From: Streptomyces sp. NBC_01294
GTDB taxonomy: Bacteria > Actinomycetota > Actinomycetes > Streptomycetales > Streptomycetaceae
Assembly (NCBI RefSeq): GCF_035917235.1
Contig: NZ_CP108423.1
Location: forward strand, 5,113,501 to 5,177,500
DNA length: 64,000 nucleotides
Direction of reading: 5' to 3'
Made by a program: the position numbers and the translations under genes. The notes under the pieces were generated by a model. That model saw nothing but the letters and a program-made list of their open reading frames with translations, had not been told where the DNA came from and searched no databases. This document shows positions 44,114 through 53,405 of the stretch, piece by piece (the stretch's first letter is position 1; each line of letters begins with the position of its first letter).

Positions 44114-45454
44114 TCAGGGGCGCCAGGCGATGCGGTGTTCCGCCAGGTGGGCCAGGACCGAGTGGTTGGCCTCCCAGCCGTCCGGGAACTTCACGGTCAC
44201 GCCCAGCTGGACCGGTTCCGTCGACGGGTGGTCGTCCAGGAGTTCCGCTATGCCCGCCCGGGCCACCACCACGCACGCGTGCCGGTGCCGGGAGGCCAGG
44301 ACGCACAGGCGGCCCGTCTCCAGGTGGAAGGCCGTCGCGTCCGGGCGGCCCGACAGCGGGTGGAGGACCACCGTGAGGTCGTACTCGCGGCCCTGGAGCC
44401 GGTTCGCGGTGTCGACCGTGACCCCCGTGACGCCGAGCGAGACCAGCGCCGCGCGGACCGCGGCCGCCTGGTCGCGGTGGGCGGTGCCGACCGCGATCCG
44501 GTCGGCGGTCAGCGCGGCCGGCGCCGGGGACTGCTCGTCGGAGGTCACCGCCCCGCGGTCCAGGGCGCGGCGGACCACCAGGGCCACCGCCCGGACCGCC
44601 TCCGGGTCGGTGCGCGGGGTGTGCCGCGCGGGCAGCTCCAGCAGGCCCCAGCCCGCCTCGGCCGCCTCGTCGAGCACCCGGTCCGGGCCCGACCCGTCCG
44701 AGGGGACCCCGTACGAGAGCCGCCGCTCGCCCGGGCCCGTACCGCTGCGGAACCGCGTGTACGGGTAGAACGCGCGGGAGACCAGCGGCGCAGCCGTCGC
44801 CGGGAGCCGCCAGGACACCGGCAGCCGGTGCTGCGGCAGCTGCGGGTTGTGCGCGAGCAGGGTGCTCACCGCCGAGGCGGAAGGGTCGTAGGACAGGCCC
44901 GCCCACTGCTCGGCGCCGACCACGCTGAAGGGGTCCAACTGGCCCGGGTCGCCCACGAACAGCGCCCGGTCGAACAGCCCGGCCACGGCCAGCAGCGCGT
45001 CCGAGCGCATCTGGTACGCCTCGTCGACGATGGCGTGCTGCCAGGGCTCGACGTCCTTGACGAACGCCCACTTCGCGGCCGTCGAGATGGTGATCGGCAG
45101 CTCCGCGAGGTCCCCCGGCTTGGCCGACAGGGTGACCGAGGCGAGCTCCCGCAGCGCCGGGTCGTACGCGTCGCCCTCGCTGCTGTGCAGCCGGCCGACC
45201 TTCAGCTCCGGATCCTTGTCGGCCAGGCGCAGCACCAGGTCGTCGACCTGCGCGTTCGTCTGCGCCACGACCATCAGCCGGCGCCCGGCCGCGGCCAGCT
45301 CGCGGGCCGCCCGGACGACGAGCGTGGACTTGCCGGCGCCGGGCGGGGAGTCGACGACCACGCCCCGCTCCGTCCCGTGCAGGGTGTCGTGCAGGATCGC
45401 GGCGGTCGCCCGGGCGGCCGCCGCGCCCGGATCGAAGGGGGCGGTCGCGGTCAC
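44114..45454 (-). CDS. Upf1/Dna2-type SF1B helicase
   Basis: 446 residues. Helicase motifs in order: Walker A PPGAGKST (37-44), Ia AQTNAQVDDLV, Walker B DEAYQM (144-149), III GDPGQLDP (168-175), and V/VI VDTANRLQGREYDLTVV and ASRHRHACVVV. The DEAxQ and QGxExD boxes define the Upf1/Dna2-like SF1B group, which moves 5' to 3' on nucleic acid. Start GTG 45454 overlaps the stop of the upstream gene (GTGA), so it is translationally coupled to the unknown gene and downstream of the RecB/Cas4-like nuclease. With that nuclease it would supply the two halves of a Dna2-like enzyme. Confidence 0.88.
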   Translation of the reverse strand: MTATAPFDPGAAAARATAAILHDTLHGTERGVVVDSPPGAGKSTLVVRAARELAAAGRRLMVVAQTNAQVDDLVLRLADKDPELKVGRLHSSEGDAYDPALRELASVTLSAKPGDLAELPITISTAAKWAFVKDVEPWQHAIVDEAYQMRSDALLAVAGLFDRALFVGDPGQLDPFSVVGAEQWAGLSYDPSASAVSTLLAHNPQLPQHRLPVSWRLPATAAPLVSRAFYPYTRFRSGTGPGERRLSYGVPSDGSGPDRVLDEAAEAGWGLLELPARHTPRTDPEAVRAVALVVRRALDRGAVTSDEQSPAPAALTADRIAVGTAHRDQAAAVRAALVSLGVTGVTVDTANRLQGREYDLTVVLHPLSGRPDATAFHLETGRLCVLASRHRHACVVVARAGIAELLDDHPSTEPVQLGVTVKFPDGWEANHSVLAHLAEHRIAWRP

Positions 45455-47034
45455 AGCAGGTCCTCGTCGGTCACGGTGTCGGGCAGGGGGACGGCGGTCA
45501 GGTGCCCGGGCGGGCCGCCGTGGGTCCACGGGGTCTGCTCGGGCTCCGGGAGCTTCGGGCCGCCGCGCGCGTCGTGCTCGAAGAGCGTCCAGCACACCCG
45601 GTCGCCCTTCTCCGGCACCGAGCCCGGCTCCGGATCCCGGCCGCGGCCCATCTTGTCGAGGAGCCGCAGCACCACCTGGCCGTCCTCCTCGAAGCGTACG
45701 AACCGGGCGCTCTGCGGGCGTCCGTCCAGCGAGCGGAACACCTTCGCGCCGCCGCCGTCCGAGAGCTGCGGGGTGTCCTCCGTGGCCACCGTCACCAGCG
45801 GGCGCGGGCTCGGCCGCTTCGACTCCGTCCACTCCATCACCACCTCGGTGACCTCGCCCGCGAAGGCCTCGCCCGTGAGGCGGCGGCCCGCCATCACCAG
45901 GGGGTCGTCCAGCGCCTCCTGCGCGTCGAGCCGCACCTGCTCGGTCTCCCGCGTGGCCAGCTTCTGGGCCGCGGTCACCGCGTCGTCGCGGCGCGGCTGC
46001 GGCGGCTCGCCCGCCCGGACGCGGTCCCGGTGGCCGGTGTACGACCAGCGGTCGCGCGTCCAGCGCTCCTCCGCGCGCTCGCCCGGAGGCAGGGTGCGCA
46101 GCCGGTCGATCGCCTCCCACGTCATCTGCCAGGTGCTCGACATCTGGGGCACGACCAGCTCGCGCACGGCCCGCTCGGCCCTCCGCACGTCGGTGTCGTC
46201 GCCCTCGGGCCGGGCCGCCAGGGCCGTGCGCGCCGCGTCGTAGCGGGCGATCGCCGGGGCCAGCAGCCTGTTGTCGAAGGCCGGGTCGGTGGCCGGACCG
46301 GCCGGCGGGCACAGCAGCTGGCCGTCCTTGTCGCGGCCCAGCTCCGCCCGGAGGGCCGCCTCGGCCCCCGACCGGCCCTCGGGCGGGTCGATCCAGCCCA
46401 GCAGCGCGCCCAGGTGCTGGTCCTCCAGGTTGCTCTGGCCGGTCGCCCAGTGCCGGGACAGCAGGTCCGTCGCCGACAGCAGCATCGAGGAGCCGGGCAC
46501 CCGCGCGCGCTCGGCGAGGTGGGTGAACCAGCGCCCGAGCATCGGCACCTGCGAGGGCGCCGGATACGGGTTGTCCGGATCCTCCTCGGCGGTGCGCCGG
46601 AACCGCATCGACCGCCCGAGCAGCCGTACGTACTCGATGCCCGCCCGGCTCGGCACGATCAACTGCGGCGCGTCCACGCACAGCTCGGTCTCGACCTTGA
46701 CCCGCTTGCCGGTCTCCGGGTCGGTCTCGCTGCGCTCGGCCGGCTCCACGTCGTCCGCGTAGGAGTCGATGTGGGCCAGCACGTGGACCGCCAGGTCCGC
46801 GAGGAACTCCCAGCGCCGGTCCCGGTCGCGCGGCTGGGGTATGACGAAGACCCGCGGCTCGTGCCGGTCGGTCCCGACCAGCGCGCCCAGCGGAGCCCCC
46901 GTCTCACCGGCCGTGGTGAGCGGCACGAAGACCATCGGGTTCTCGCTCAGGTGGCGGTGGCGCACGGTCGCGAGCGGCTGCGCGCGGCCCGCGCGGACGG
47001 CCTCCAGCCGGGCCAGGGTGCTCAGCAGGGGCAT
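45451..47034 (-). CDS. Middle gene of the nuclease-helicase operon, function unknown
   Basis: 527 residues. Opens PLLSTLARLEAVRAGRAQPL and contains a block APLGALVGTDRHEPRVFVIPQPRDRDR, a run of charged helices (ARYDAARTALAARPEGDDTDVRRAERAVREL) and a C-terminal OB-like or beta region (VVMEWTESKRPSPRPLVTVAT; GDRVCWTLFEHDARGG). No family recognised. It starts inside the nuclease gene (13-bp overlap) and its stop overlaps the helicase start. This tight coupling argues for a stoichiometric subunit, perhaps a DNA-binding or bridging one. Confidence 0.8.
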   Translation of the reverse strand: MPLLSTLARLEAVRAGRAQPLATVRHRHLSENPMVFVPLTTAGETGAPLGALVGTDRHEPRVFVIPQPRDRDRRWEFLADLAVHVLAHIDSYADDVEPAERSETDPETGKRVKVETELCVDAPQLIVPSRAGIEYVRLLGRSMRFRRTAEEDPDNPYPAPSQVPMLGRWFTHLAERARVPGSSMLLSATDLLSRHWATGQSNLEDQHLGALLGWIDPPEGRSGAEAALRAELGRDKDGQLLCPPAGPATDPAFDNRLLAPAIARYDAARTALAARPEGDDTDVRRAERAVRELVVPQMSSTWQMTWEAIDRLRTLPPGERAEERWTRDRWSYTGHRDRVRAGEPPQPRRDDAVTAAQKLATRETEQVRLDAQEALDDPLVMAGRRLTGEAFAGEVTEVVMEWTESKRPSPRPLVTVATEDTPQLSDGGGAKVFRSLDGRPQSARFVRFEEDGQVVLRLLDKMGRGRDPEPGSVPEKGDRVCWTLFEHDARGGPKLPEPEQTPWTHGGPPGHLTAVPLPDTVTDEDLL

Positions 47035-48203
47035 TCGGTGGTCTCCGGGACGTGGTGCGGGGGACGTGCGGCGGCCAGTTCCAGCGCCTCGGCGCGCAGC
47101 CGGGCGGCGCGGTGCAGCGCGGCGGCGGTCGGATCCTCGGCGCAGCCGGCCCCGGTGGCCGCCGCGAGCGCGTCCTCGACGGTGGTCAGCGCGCCCAGCT
47201 CACCCCGTACGGACCGGCCCAGCGCGGTCACCTCGTCGGCTGCGCGGGCCCGGTCCCGGCAGTGGAAGGCCAGCTCGCAGGCGGCCAGGCACTCGGGGGC
47301 GTAGGCCGCGTCCACCGCGGACACGGCCTCGGCCAGTTCCTCGGCGGTCCGCGCCGGGTCGAAGCTGAGCCCCTCGGGCAGGGCGGCGGCCAGCTCCTCG
47401 ACCCGGGTCAGCCGGTCCAGCTGGCGCCGGGTCACGGCGCGCTCGCGGCGGACGTCTACGCGGGCGGCGGTGGGCAGGTTGGAGAAGTCCTTGGGGCAGA
47501 CCAGCAGCACGGTGTGCCCGACCTCGGCGCCGTCCAGCTTCTCGGCGGTCTTCTCCAGGGCCAGGACGTAGACGGCGGCCTGGCGGGCGGCGGCGCCCAC
47601 CTTCGCGGCGTCGGCCGCCCCGTCGATCATCGGGAACGACTTGATCTCCACGACGGTCCAGCGGCCGTCGGGATGCACGACGACGGCGTCCGGCTCCAGG
47701 TAGGCCGGGGAGCCCGCCACCTCCAGGGCCAGCATCGGGTGGTCCAGCAGGGTCCAGGCCCCGGTCTCCCGCCCGGCGGCGGTGGCCTCGCGCAGGGCGA
47801 GCGCGGTGCGGGCGGCGCGGCCCTCGGGGCCGGCGGCGGTGAGGTCGGGGACGCGGGCGCCGGCCCCCGGGGGCTCGGCGGCGGGGTCGAGGTGGCCGTG
47901 GACCAGCCGCAGCAGCTCGGCTCCGCCGTCGCCCTTGACCTTGGCCTCGAAGGAGTTCCCGCGGACTATCGCGAACTGCGACTGCCCGAAGGCAGCGGGG
48001 GAGCCGAGTGCCGCGGCGAGGACGGTCTTGTCCACGCCGGCGCCGTCGAGCAGGGCGCGTCTGCCGCAGCCGGGATTGGCGGCGAGGGCCGCCAGCGCCC
48101 GGGCGTCGAGCGGACGGGGCGGCACGGCGGGGCCGCGCAGGCCGGCGAGCCGCTGCCGCAGGGTGGTCGGCTGCGCAGGGCTGCTGGGCGGGTAGGAGCT
48201 CAC
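47022..48203 (-). CDS. RecB/Cas4-type PD-(D/E)XK nuclease with Fe-S cysteine set
   Basis: 393 residues from GTG 48203 (an upstream in-frame TTG at 48233 is less likely). Motifs: Cys46 in NPGCGRR, the Asp of the active site in YLEPDAVVVHPDG (Asp172), EIKSF (Glu186, Lys188), QAAVY (QxxxY, 208-212), and C-terminal Cys305, Cys309 and Cys315 (ECLAACELAFHC). One upstream Cys and three after the nuclease core is the layout of the Fe-S clusters in Cas4, AddB and Dna2 nucleases. It is the first gene of an overlapping three-gene operon. Confidence 0.85.
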   Translation of the reverse strand: MSSYPPSSPAQPTTLRQRLAGLRGPAVPPRPLDARALAALAANPGCGRRALLDGAGVDKTVLAAALGSPAAFGQSQFAIVRGNSFEAKVKGDGGAELLRLVHGHLDPAAEPPGAGARVPDLTAAGPEGRAARTALALREATAAGRETGAWTLLDHPMLALEVAGSPAYLEPDAVVVHPDGRWTVVEIKSFPMIDGAADAAKVGAAARQAAVYVLALEKTAEKLDGAEVGHTVLLVCPKDFSNLPTAARVDVRRERAVTRRQLDRLTRVEELAAALPEGLSFDPARTAEELAEAVSAVDAAYAPECLAACELAFHCRDRARAADEVTALGRSVRGELGALTTVEDALAAATGAGCAEDPTAAALHRAARLRAEALELAAARPPHHVPETTECPC

Positions 48204-48361
48204 CCGCGGAAGTGTCCCATCCGCCACTGACAATCGTGGGCTTGGCGCGGAAACCGGCTGTAGGGCCGGAGGGGATCACCGGATGTTCACGTGTTGGATG
48301 ATGGACGGACGACGGAATGACCGGATAAACGCGCAACCTCGTACGAAACCGGAGAATCCCC

Positions 48362-48958
48362 ATGGCCCCCCGCATCCTCCTGGCCCGCCACGGCCAGACC
48401 GCGTGGTCCCAGCTCGGCAAGCACACGGGACGCACGGACGTGCCCATGCTGGAGGAGGGCAAGCGGGGCGCGAAGCTCCTCGGCGAGCGGCTGGCCCGCG
48501 ACCCGTGGAAGGGCCTGCCCGGCGTGGAGGTGCGCACCAGCCCGCTGGTCCGCGCGAGCGAGAGCTGCGACCTGGCGGGGTTCGGGGCGCAGGCGGAGCC
48601 GTGGGACGCGCTGCTGGAGTGGGACTACGGCGACTACGAGGGCATGACCCCGGCCGAGATCCAGGCGGTCCGGCCCGGCTGGCTGATCTGGCGCGACGGC
48701 GTTCCGGGCGGCGAGTCCGTCGCCGACATCGCTGCGCGGGCGGACGAGGTGGTGGCGTGGGCCCGCTCGGCGGAGCGCGACGTCCTGGTCTTCGCCCACG
48801 GCCACATCCTGCGCACCCTGGCCGCCCGCTGGCTCGGCTTCGAGGCCTCCTTCGGTGCCCGCATCCGCCTGGAACCCACCTCCCTCTCGGTCCTCGGCTG
48901 GGCCTACGGGGCCCCCGCCCTGGAACGCTGGAACGACACGGGCCACCTGGACGCGTAA
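48362..48958 (+). CDS. Histidine phosphatase-family protein
   Basis: 198 residues. Branch 1 histidine phosphatase: [12 protein letters not shown] (catalytic His), [13 protein letters not shown] (Arg), and the second His in [19 protein letters not shown]. Acts on phosphorylated sugars or glycerates; substrate unknown. Divergent from the nuclease operon. The long downstream stretch is a repeat island. Confidence 0.9.
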   Translation: MAPRILLARHGQTAWSQLGKHTGRTDVPMLEEGKRGAKLLGERLARDPWKGLPGVEVRTSPLVRASESCDLAGFGAQAEPWDALLEWDYGDYEGMTPAEIQAVRPGWLIWRDGVPGGESVADIAARADEVVAWARSAERDVLVFAHGHILRTLAARWLGFEASFGARIRLEPTSLSVLGWAYGAPALERWNDTGHLDA

Positions 48959-48990
48959 CCGCTGCGCGAAGCTCTGGGGGCGGCTGCGCG

Positions 48991-49040
48991 AAGCCCCCGG
49001 GCGCTGCCCGGACCCGCGCCTCAAACGCCGGCGAGGCTGA
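48991..49040. repeat. Streptomycete intergenic repeat, first copy of the 49-kb island
   Basis: GGGCGCTGCCCGGACCCGCG followed by CTCAAACGCCGGCGAGGCT, 33 bases after the phosphatase stop. Confidence 0.88.
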
Positions 49041-49158
49041 ATATGCCGGACCTGCGCGGGCCGGGTCCCCTGCGGGGGCTTGGCGGTGTTACGGCCCGGG
49101 CCGGTTCCCTGCGGGGTTTGGCGGTGTGTGGGGGTGGGTCGGGGCCCCGCACGAGGAT

Positions 49159-49391
49159 CTCCTCGGCTCGCGCACTTGGCAGTGGCTGCGCCCTGCGGCC
49201 TGGGTTGCGCGCTCGTCCTGCGGGGACCCTCCTGCGTGTCCCCGCCCCACCGGCCGGCTTCGGCAGTGCGGGGGAAGTTCCTTCGCGTGGCTGGGGCGGA
49301 GGGGAGTGGGGACGTGGCGGGGTGTCCCCGCAGGACGAGCGCGCAACCCAGGCCGATGGCCGGGACCTGCCCGCAGGCGCGAGCCGAGGAG
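49159..49391. repeat. Composite inverted repeat with 31-bp perfect arms
   Basis: Arms 49197-49227 and 49324-49354 match exactly over 31 bp (starting GGCCTGGGTTGCGCGC). Outer arms 49159-49173 and 49377-49391 match over 15 bp (CTCCTCGGCTCGCGC). Inner parts pair further (GTCCCC with GGGGAC). It could form a long hairpin. It sits in 731 bases (48959-49689) without a gene. Confidence 0.9.
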
Positions 49392-49440
49392 ACATCCCGG
49401 CACGGCCCCACGGACCGACCTGCGCCGACAGACCCGCACC

Positions 49441-49653
49441 ATTCAGCCCCGCCGGCGTTTGAGGCGCGAGTCCGGGCAGCGCCCGGAAGCTCAGCGCAGA
49501 CAAATTCAGCCCCGCCGGCGATTGAGGCGCGGGTCCGGGCAGAGCCCGGCACGGCTCGAGCCGAGCAGACACCGCCGAGCCGCCCGCAGGGCAACCCGCA
49601 CCATTCAGCCCCGCCGGCGTTTGAGGCGCGGGTCCGGGCAGCGCCCGGCACGG
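49441..49653. repeat. Three reverse-sense copies of the streptomycete intergenic repeat
   Basis: ATTCAGCCCCGCCGGCGTTT-type cores at about 49441, 49504 and 49604 (one with ATTG), each followed by the GGCGCGGGTCCGGGCAG tail. They lie between the inverted repeat and the NsdA-like gene. Confidence 0.88.
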
Positions 49654-49689
49654 CGTGAGCCGAGGAGACGGTGCCGGCCTGGCCCCGGT

Positions 49690-51009
49690 TCAGACTGCCG
49701 CGTGCCGCGTCAGGAAGGCGCCTACCCGAGGAGAGCGTTGATGCGGAACAAGGGTGCCGGCCGTCTCCGAGAGCATGGCGCGGACCCGGGTGGACTGGAC
49801 CTCGGACAGCAGGTCCAGGACCCGGCCGCCCGCCCACGCGGCCTCGTCGGGGGCGCCCGCGCGGGCCAGGTTGCCGGCCAGCTCGGCGGTGTAGAGGGCC
49901 ACGTTCCGGGCGAAGTGCGGATCCTGGAGGTCCGCGGCGCGCCGCGCGTGCCGGGCCGCGCGGGCGTGCTCCCCGAGCGCCGCCCAGCAGCGCGCCTCCA
50001 GGGATTCCAGCTCGGCCTCGCCGAAGAAGGACATCCACTCGGGGTCGTCGTCCGACTCGCCCCGGGAGAAATCCCGGTGGGCCAGCGTCAGCGCCTCCTC
50101 GCAGGCCTTGCGGTCGCCCAGCCCCGCCCAGCCGCCGGCCTCCCGCAGCGCGAGCAGCGACAGCAGCCGCGGGGAACCGAGGGAGCGCGCGGCGCGGCGG
50201 CCCGCCTGGGCCGCCCGTACCGCCTCGCGCGAGCGCCCGCAGTCCCGGGCCAGGAAGGCCATGTTGCTGAAGGCGTGCGCCTCCAGGCCCGCGTCCCGCG
50301 CGACCCGCGCCGTCGCCAGCGCCTCCGCGTAGTGCGAGCGGGCGTCGTCGAAGCGCCCGGAGTCGTGGGCCAGCCAGCCGACCGAGACGGCCAGTTCGCC
50401 GGCGCCCGCGTGCAGCCGGTCCTCGGTGGACTGCCGGGTGGCGCCCGCGTCGAGCAGCGCATAGGCGGTGCGCAGCGGTTCGGCGGCCTTGCGGTACAGG
50501 GAGTCGGCCCCGTGCCGGTCGTCCAGCAGCCGGATCTGGCGTACGGCGTCCTCGACGGCCGCCGCCTCGGACTCACCGGCGCGGGAGGGGAGGCGGCGGG
50601 TGTCGCCGAGCAGGGTGAGGCTGAGCGTCGCGGCCGCCACGGTCGCGGAGCCGCCCGCCATGAACGCGCGACGCAGCACGTCGCTCTCCTTGGAACTGGA
50701 TGGGGATCGGTGGACGGGGACGGAGAAGGGGGCGCGCTGCGCCGACCGGCCGCGGACGCTCGCGCGCGGGGAGAAGCCGAGGTCGGCCAGGGCACGGCCG
50801 GGGAACATGTGGAGGAAGACCCGCTCGTAGGCGTAGTTGGGGCAGCGGATCTCGCCGGACTCGACCCGGCCGATGTAGCGCGCGTCGCAGGAAACCGTTT
50901 CTCCGATTTCCTTCGCCGCCCGGCGCACCAGGGCCGCGAACTCGGCCGGGGAGTGCTGCCCGCGCAGCCGCCGGAACGTGGAGTTGGGTGAGTGGGGGAA
51001 CGCCGCCAT
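49690..51009 (-). CDS. NsdA-like HTH/TPR regulator
   Basis: 439 residues from ATG 51009. The N-terminal HTH-like region SPNSTFRRLRGQHSPAEFAALVRRAAKEIGE, then CDARYIGRVESGEIRCPNYAYERVFLHMFPGRALADLGF, match the actinobacterial NsdA family block. A linker and a TPR array follow (about 150-430: LRTAYALLDAGATRQS, SHYAEALATARVARDAGLEAH). NsdA in S. coelicolor negatively affects development and antibiotic production. Exact orthology is not shown here, so no symbol is given. Upstream it is divergent from the gene at 51248. Confidence 0.83.
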   Translation of the reverse strand: MAAFPHSPNSTFRRLRGQHSPAEFAALVRRAAKEIGETVSCDARYIGRVESGEIRCPNYAYERVFLHMFPGRALADLGFSPRASVRGRSAQRAPFSVPVHRSPSSSKESDVLRRAFMAGGSATVAAATLSLTLLGDTRRLPSRAGESEAAAVEDAVRQIRLLDDRHGADSLYRKAAEPLRTAYALLDAGATRQSTEDRLHAGAGELAVSVGWLAHDSGRFDDARSHYAEALATARVARDAGLEAHAFSNMAFLARDCGRSREAVRAAQAGRRAARSLGSPRLLSLLALREAGGWAGLGDRKACEEALTLAHRDFSRGESDDDPEWMSFFGEAELESLEARCWAALGEHARAARHARRAADLQDPHFARNVALYTAELAGNLARAGAPDEAAWAGGRVLDLLSEVQSTRVRAMLSETAGTLVPHQRSPRVGAFLTRHAAV

Positions 51010-51247
51010 GGACGTGACCTCTCTGGCAAGGAACGCAGCGCCGGTGCTGTGACGTGTGAGGGTGGAGCCCGGCGCGCATGAACGTACCGCCAGCGCCAAG
51101 GTGTTCATGCGATGTTTGCCTACAAAACGGATATCTCACCCGCGATCCGCCATGAACTGCCATCCTTTGCAGCGTCTTGCCGCCGCACCCGTTGACGTTC
51201 CCGTGCGTTGAACCCATGCGGATACGGATCGAGGAGGGGTTCCCTTG

Positions 51248-51661
51248 GTGGAGGCCGGCATGGAGAGCACTGGAACGAACACCGCGCCCGAGCCCGGCGC
51301 GGCCCCGGAACTGGATCTGGTGACCGTGCCCACCCGGCAGGGGCTGGAGGCGGTGGACATCATCCGCCGCGCCGCCAGCCAGGCCGGCGGGGTCGGACCC
51401 GTCCTGCACGACGGATCCGGCGACACCCTCGGCTTCCTCGTCCCGTCCGGCACCGCCGACGCCTGGGACCTCCCGGGCAGTGCGTGTACGCAGACCAACG
51501 GGCGCGGGATGCGCTTCGGCGACACCGCCTCCCCCACCGCGGGCGCCACCGGCTGGCTGCTCCCGCCGGAGGCCGTCGGGCCGGTCACCGACCCCGAGGT
51601 GCTGCGCGCGGCCCTCGGCGAGGCGGCCCGGCTGATCGAGGCCGCGGACAACTGCCGCTGA
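51248..51661 (+). CDS. Conserved hypothetical protein, 137 residues
   Basis: Begins VEAGMESTGTNTAPEPGAAPELDLVTVPTRQGLEAVDIIRRAA, then GVGPVLHDGSGDTLGFLVPSGTADAWDLPGSACTQTNGRGMRFGD and a helical end. No signal peptide or membrane span. It looks like the small actinobacterial proteins found beside BldB/NsdA-type genes; no catalytic motif. GTG 51248 with GAGGAGGGG upstream. ATG 51260 is an alternative. Confidence 0.7.
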   Translation: MEAGMESTGTNTAPEPGAAPELDLVTVPTRQGLEAVDIIRRAASQAGGVGPVLHDGSGDTLGFLVPSGTADAWDLPGSACTQTNGRGMRFGDTASPTAGATGWLLPPEAVGPVTDPEVLRAALGEAARLIEAADNCR

Positions 51662-51691
51662 CCCCTGCGGGCCGCCGCCCGGCACAATGGG

Positions 51692-52579
51692 GTGGTGGCA
51701 GGCAAGGACAGGAACAAGGGCAGGCAGCGCGGACGCGGCAGCGGCAGCGCCGAGGCGGTCGTCGGGCAGGTGGACGGCGGCCGGGCGGAGCTGGAGCCGG
51801 ACCGTGAGCGCTCCGGCGCCTGGACCCTGCTGATCGACGGCGCCCCGCAGTCGCACGTGGACCTGGACGATCCCGCGTACCTGGACTTCGCGTACCAGCG
51901 GCGGATCGGCCACCTGATCGACCTCGTCGCGCCCGCCCGGCAGCCCCTGAACGTCGTGCACCTGGGCGGCGGCGCCTTCACCCTCGCCCGCTACACCGCC
52001 GCCTCCCGCCCCCGCTCCACCCAGCAGGTCGTCGAGATCGACGCCGCCCTGGTCGCCTTCGTACGGGAACACCTGCCGCTGGATCCGCAGGCGCGGGTCC
52101 GGGTCCGCGCGGTGGACGCGCGGGCGGGCCTGGCCAAGCTGCCGGACGGCTGGGCGGACCTGGTGATCGCGGACGTGTTCAGCGGCGCGCGCACCCCGGC
52201 GCACCTGACGAGCACCGAGTTCCTGGACGACGTACGCCGGGTCCTGGCGCCCACCGGGTGGTACGTCGCCAACCTCGCGGACGGTCCGCCGCTGACCCAC
52301 CTGCGTGGCCAGATCGCGACGGCCGCGTCCCGGTTCACGGAGCTGGCGCTGGCCGCCGATCCGGTGGTGTGGCGGGGGAAACGGTTCGGCAACGCCGTCC
52401 TGGTGGCGGCCGACCGCGAGCTGCCCGTCGCGGAATTCACCCGCCGGGTCGCGAGCGATCCGCACCCGGGACGCGTCGAGCACGGCCGGGCGCTGGCGGA
52501 CTTCGCGGGCGGCGCGGCCCCGGTCGCCGACGCCTCCGCGGTGGCCTCGCCGCAGCCTCCGCTTTCGGTCTTCCGGTAA
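51692..52579 (+). CDS. Spermidine synthase-fold methyltransferase-like protein
   Basis: 295 residues. Basic Gly/Arg/Lys-rich N-terminus (1-20). Rossmann core LNVVHLGGGAFTLARY (SAM or decarboxy-SAM binding), then VVEIDAALVAFVREHL, and the polyamine-synthase-type DVFSGARTPAHLTSTEFLDDVRRVL. Resembles the spermine/spermidine synthase superfamily members often annotated as such in Streptomyces; whether it makes polyamines is open because the canonical aspartates are not all placed. GTG 51692 start, 30 bp after the preceding gene. Confidence 0.8.
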   Translation: MVAGKDRNKGRQRGRGSGSAEAVVGQVDGGRAELEPDRERSGAWTLLIDGAPQSHVDLDDPAYLDFAYQRRIGHLIDLVAPARQPLNVVHLGGGAFTLARYTAASRPRSTQQVVEIDAALVAFVREHLPLDPQARVRVRAVDARAGLAKLPDGWADLVIADVFSGARTPAHLTSTEFLDDVRRVLAPTGWYVANLADGPPLTHLRGQIATAASRFTELALAADPVVWRGKRFGNAVLVAADRELPVAEFTRRVASDPHPGRVEHGRALADFAGGAAPVADASAVASPQPPLSVFR

Positions 52580-52756
52580 CCCGCAGTCGCCCCCAGGGGC
52601 GCTGAAGCAGGTCGCGGACCCGGTTCCGGATAGCGGACGCGGCCTTGCTTGTAAAGATCGGCAGAGTACTCCCGGCGGGTGGCCTGCCCTGCGTAGCCTG
52701 TGAACCCCTAGGAGGGCTTTTGCCCTTCTACGACGCGTTCAGGAGACGGCACAACC

Positions 52757-53401
52757 ATGTCTGATTTCCCCGCAGCCTCTGGTGCCCCGACCCCGGGCAC
52801 GCCGATGACCCCCAGCACCGCCACCTCCGACTACACCCGGAGGCTGGCCCGCCTGGAGCAGGCCGGAATCAAGCGCCTGCTGCCCACCCAGGCGCCGTAC
52901 CGGTGGAACCTGCGGCGGCTGCACCTGGGCCGGGTCCTCGACATCGGGTGCGGGCTCGGGCGCAACCTCCTCAACTGCGGTCCCGGCAGCGTCGGGGTCG
53001 ACCACAACCCGCACTCGGTGGGGACCTGCCGTGAGCGCGGCCTGAACGCCTACACCCCCGACGGGCTGGCCGCCGCCCCCGGCTGCGGCCCCGGATCCTT
53101 CGACAGCCTGCTGCTCGCGCACGTGCTGGAGCACGTCGACGAGGAGACCGCGGCGTCGCTGCTGGAGCAGTACCTTCCGCTGGTCAAGCCGCGCGGTTCG
53201 GTCGTCATGATCACCCCGCAGGAGGTCGGCTACCGCTCCGACGACACCCACATCCGCTGGGTCGGCTTCGAGGAGCTGCGCAGCCACGCCGCCAGGGCCG
53301 GGATCGCGGTCGGGCGGACCTACTCCTTCCCGCTGCCCCGCCCGATGGGCAAGGTCTTCCCGTACAACGAGTTCGTCCTGGTCGGCAAGGTCGCGGCCTG
53401 A
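52757..53401 (+). CDS. Class I SAM-dependent methyltransferase
   Basis: 214 residues. Motif I VLDIGCGLGRNLLNCG and the post-motif VGVDHNPHSVG, then a HVLEHVDEETAASLLEQYLPLVKPRGSVVMITP block and a C-terminal RWVGFEELRSHAARAGIAVGRTYSFPLP. The fold and small size fit a generic methyltransferase; target unknown. A promoter-proximal hairpin (about 52710-52729) precedes it and could attenuate transcription. Confidence 0.85.
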   Translation: MSDFPAASGAPTPGTPMTPSTATSDYTRRLARLEQAGIKRLLPTQAPYRWNLRRLHLGRVLDIGCGLGRNLLNCGPGSVGVDHNPHSVGTCRERGLNAYTPDGLAAAPGCGPGSFDSLLLAHVLEHVDEETAASLLEQYLPLVKPRGSVVMITPQEVGYRSDDTHIRWVGFEELRSHAARAGIAVGRTYSFPLPRPMGKVFPYNEFVLVGKVAA

Positions 53402-53405
53402 GCGT

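Noticed and set aside
49043..49658. Several frames of 139-192 codons across the 49-kb repeat island
   Set aside because: They translate the repeats and inverted arms in several phases; they are artefacts of repeat DNA.
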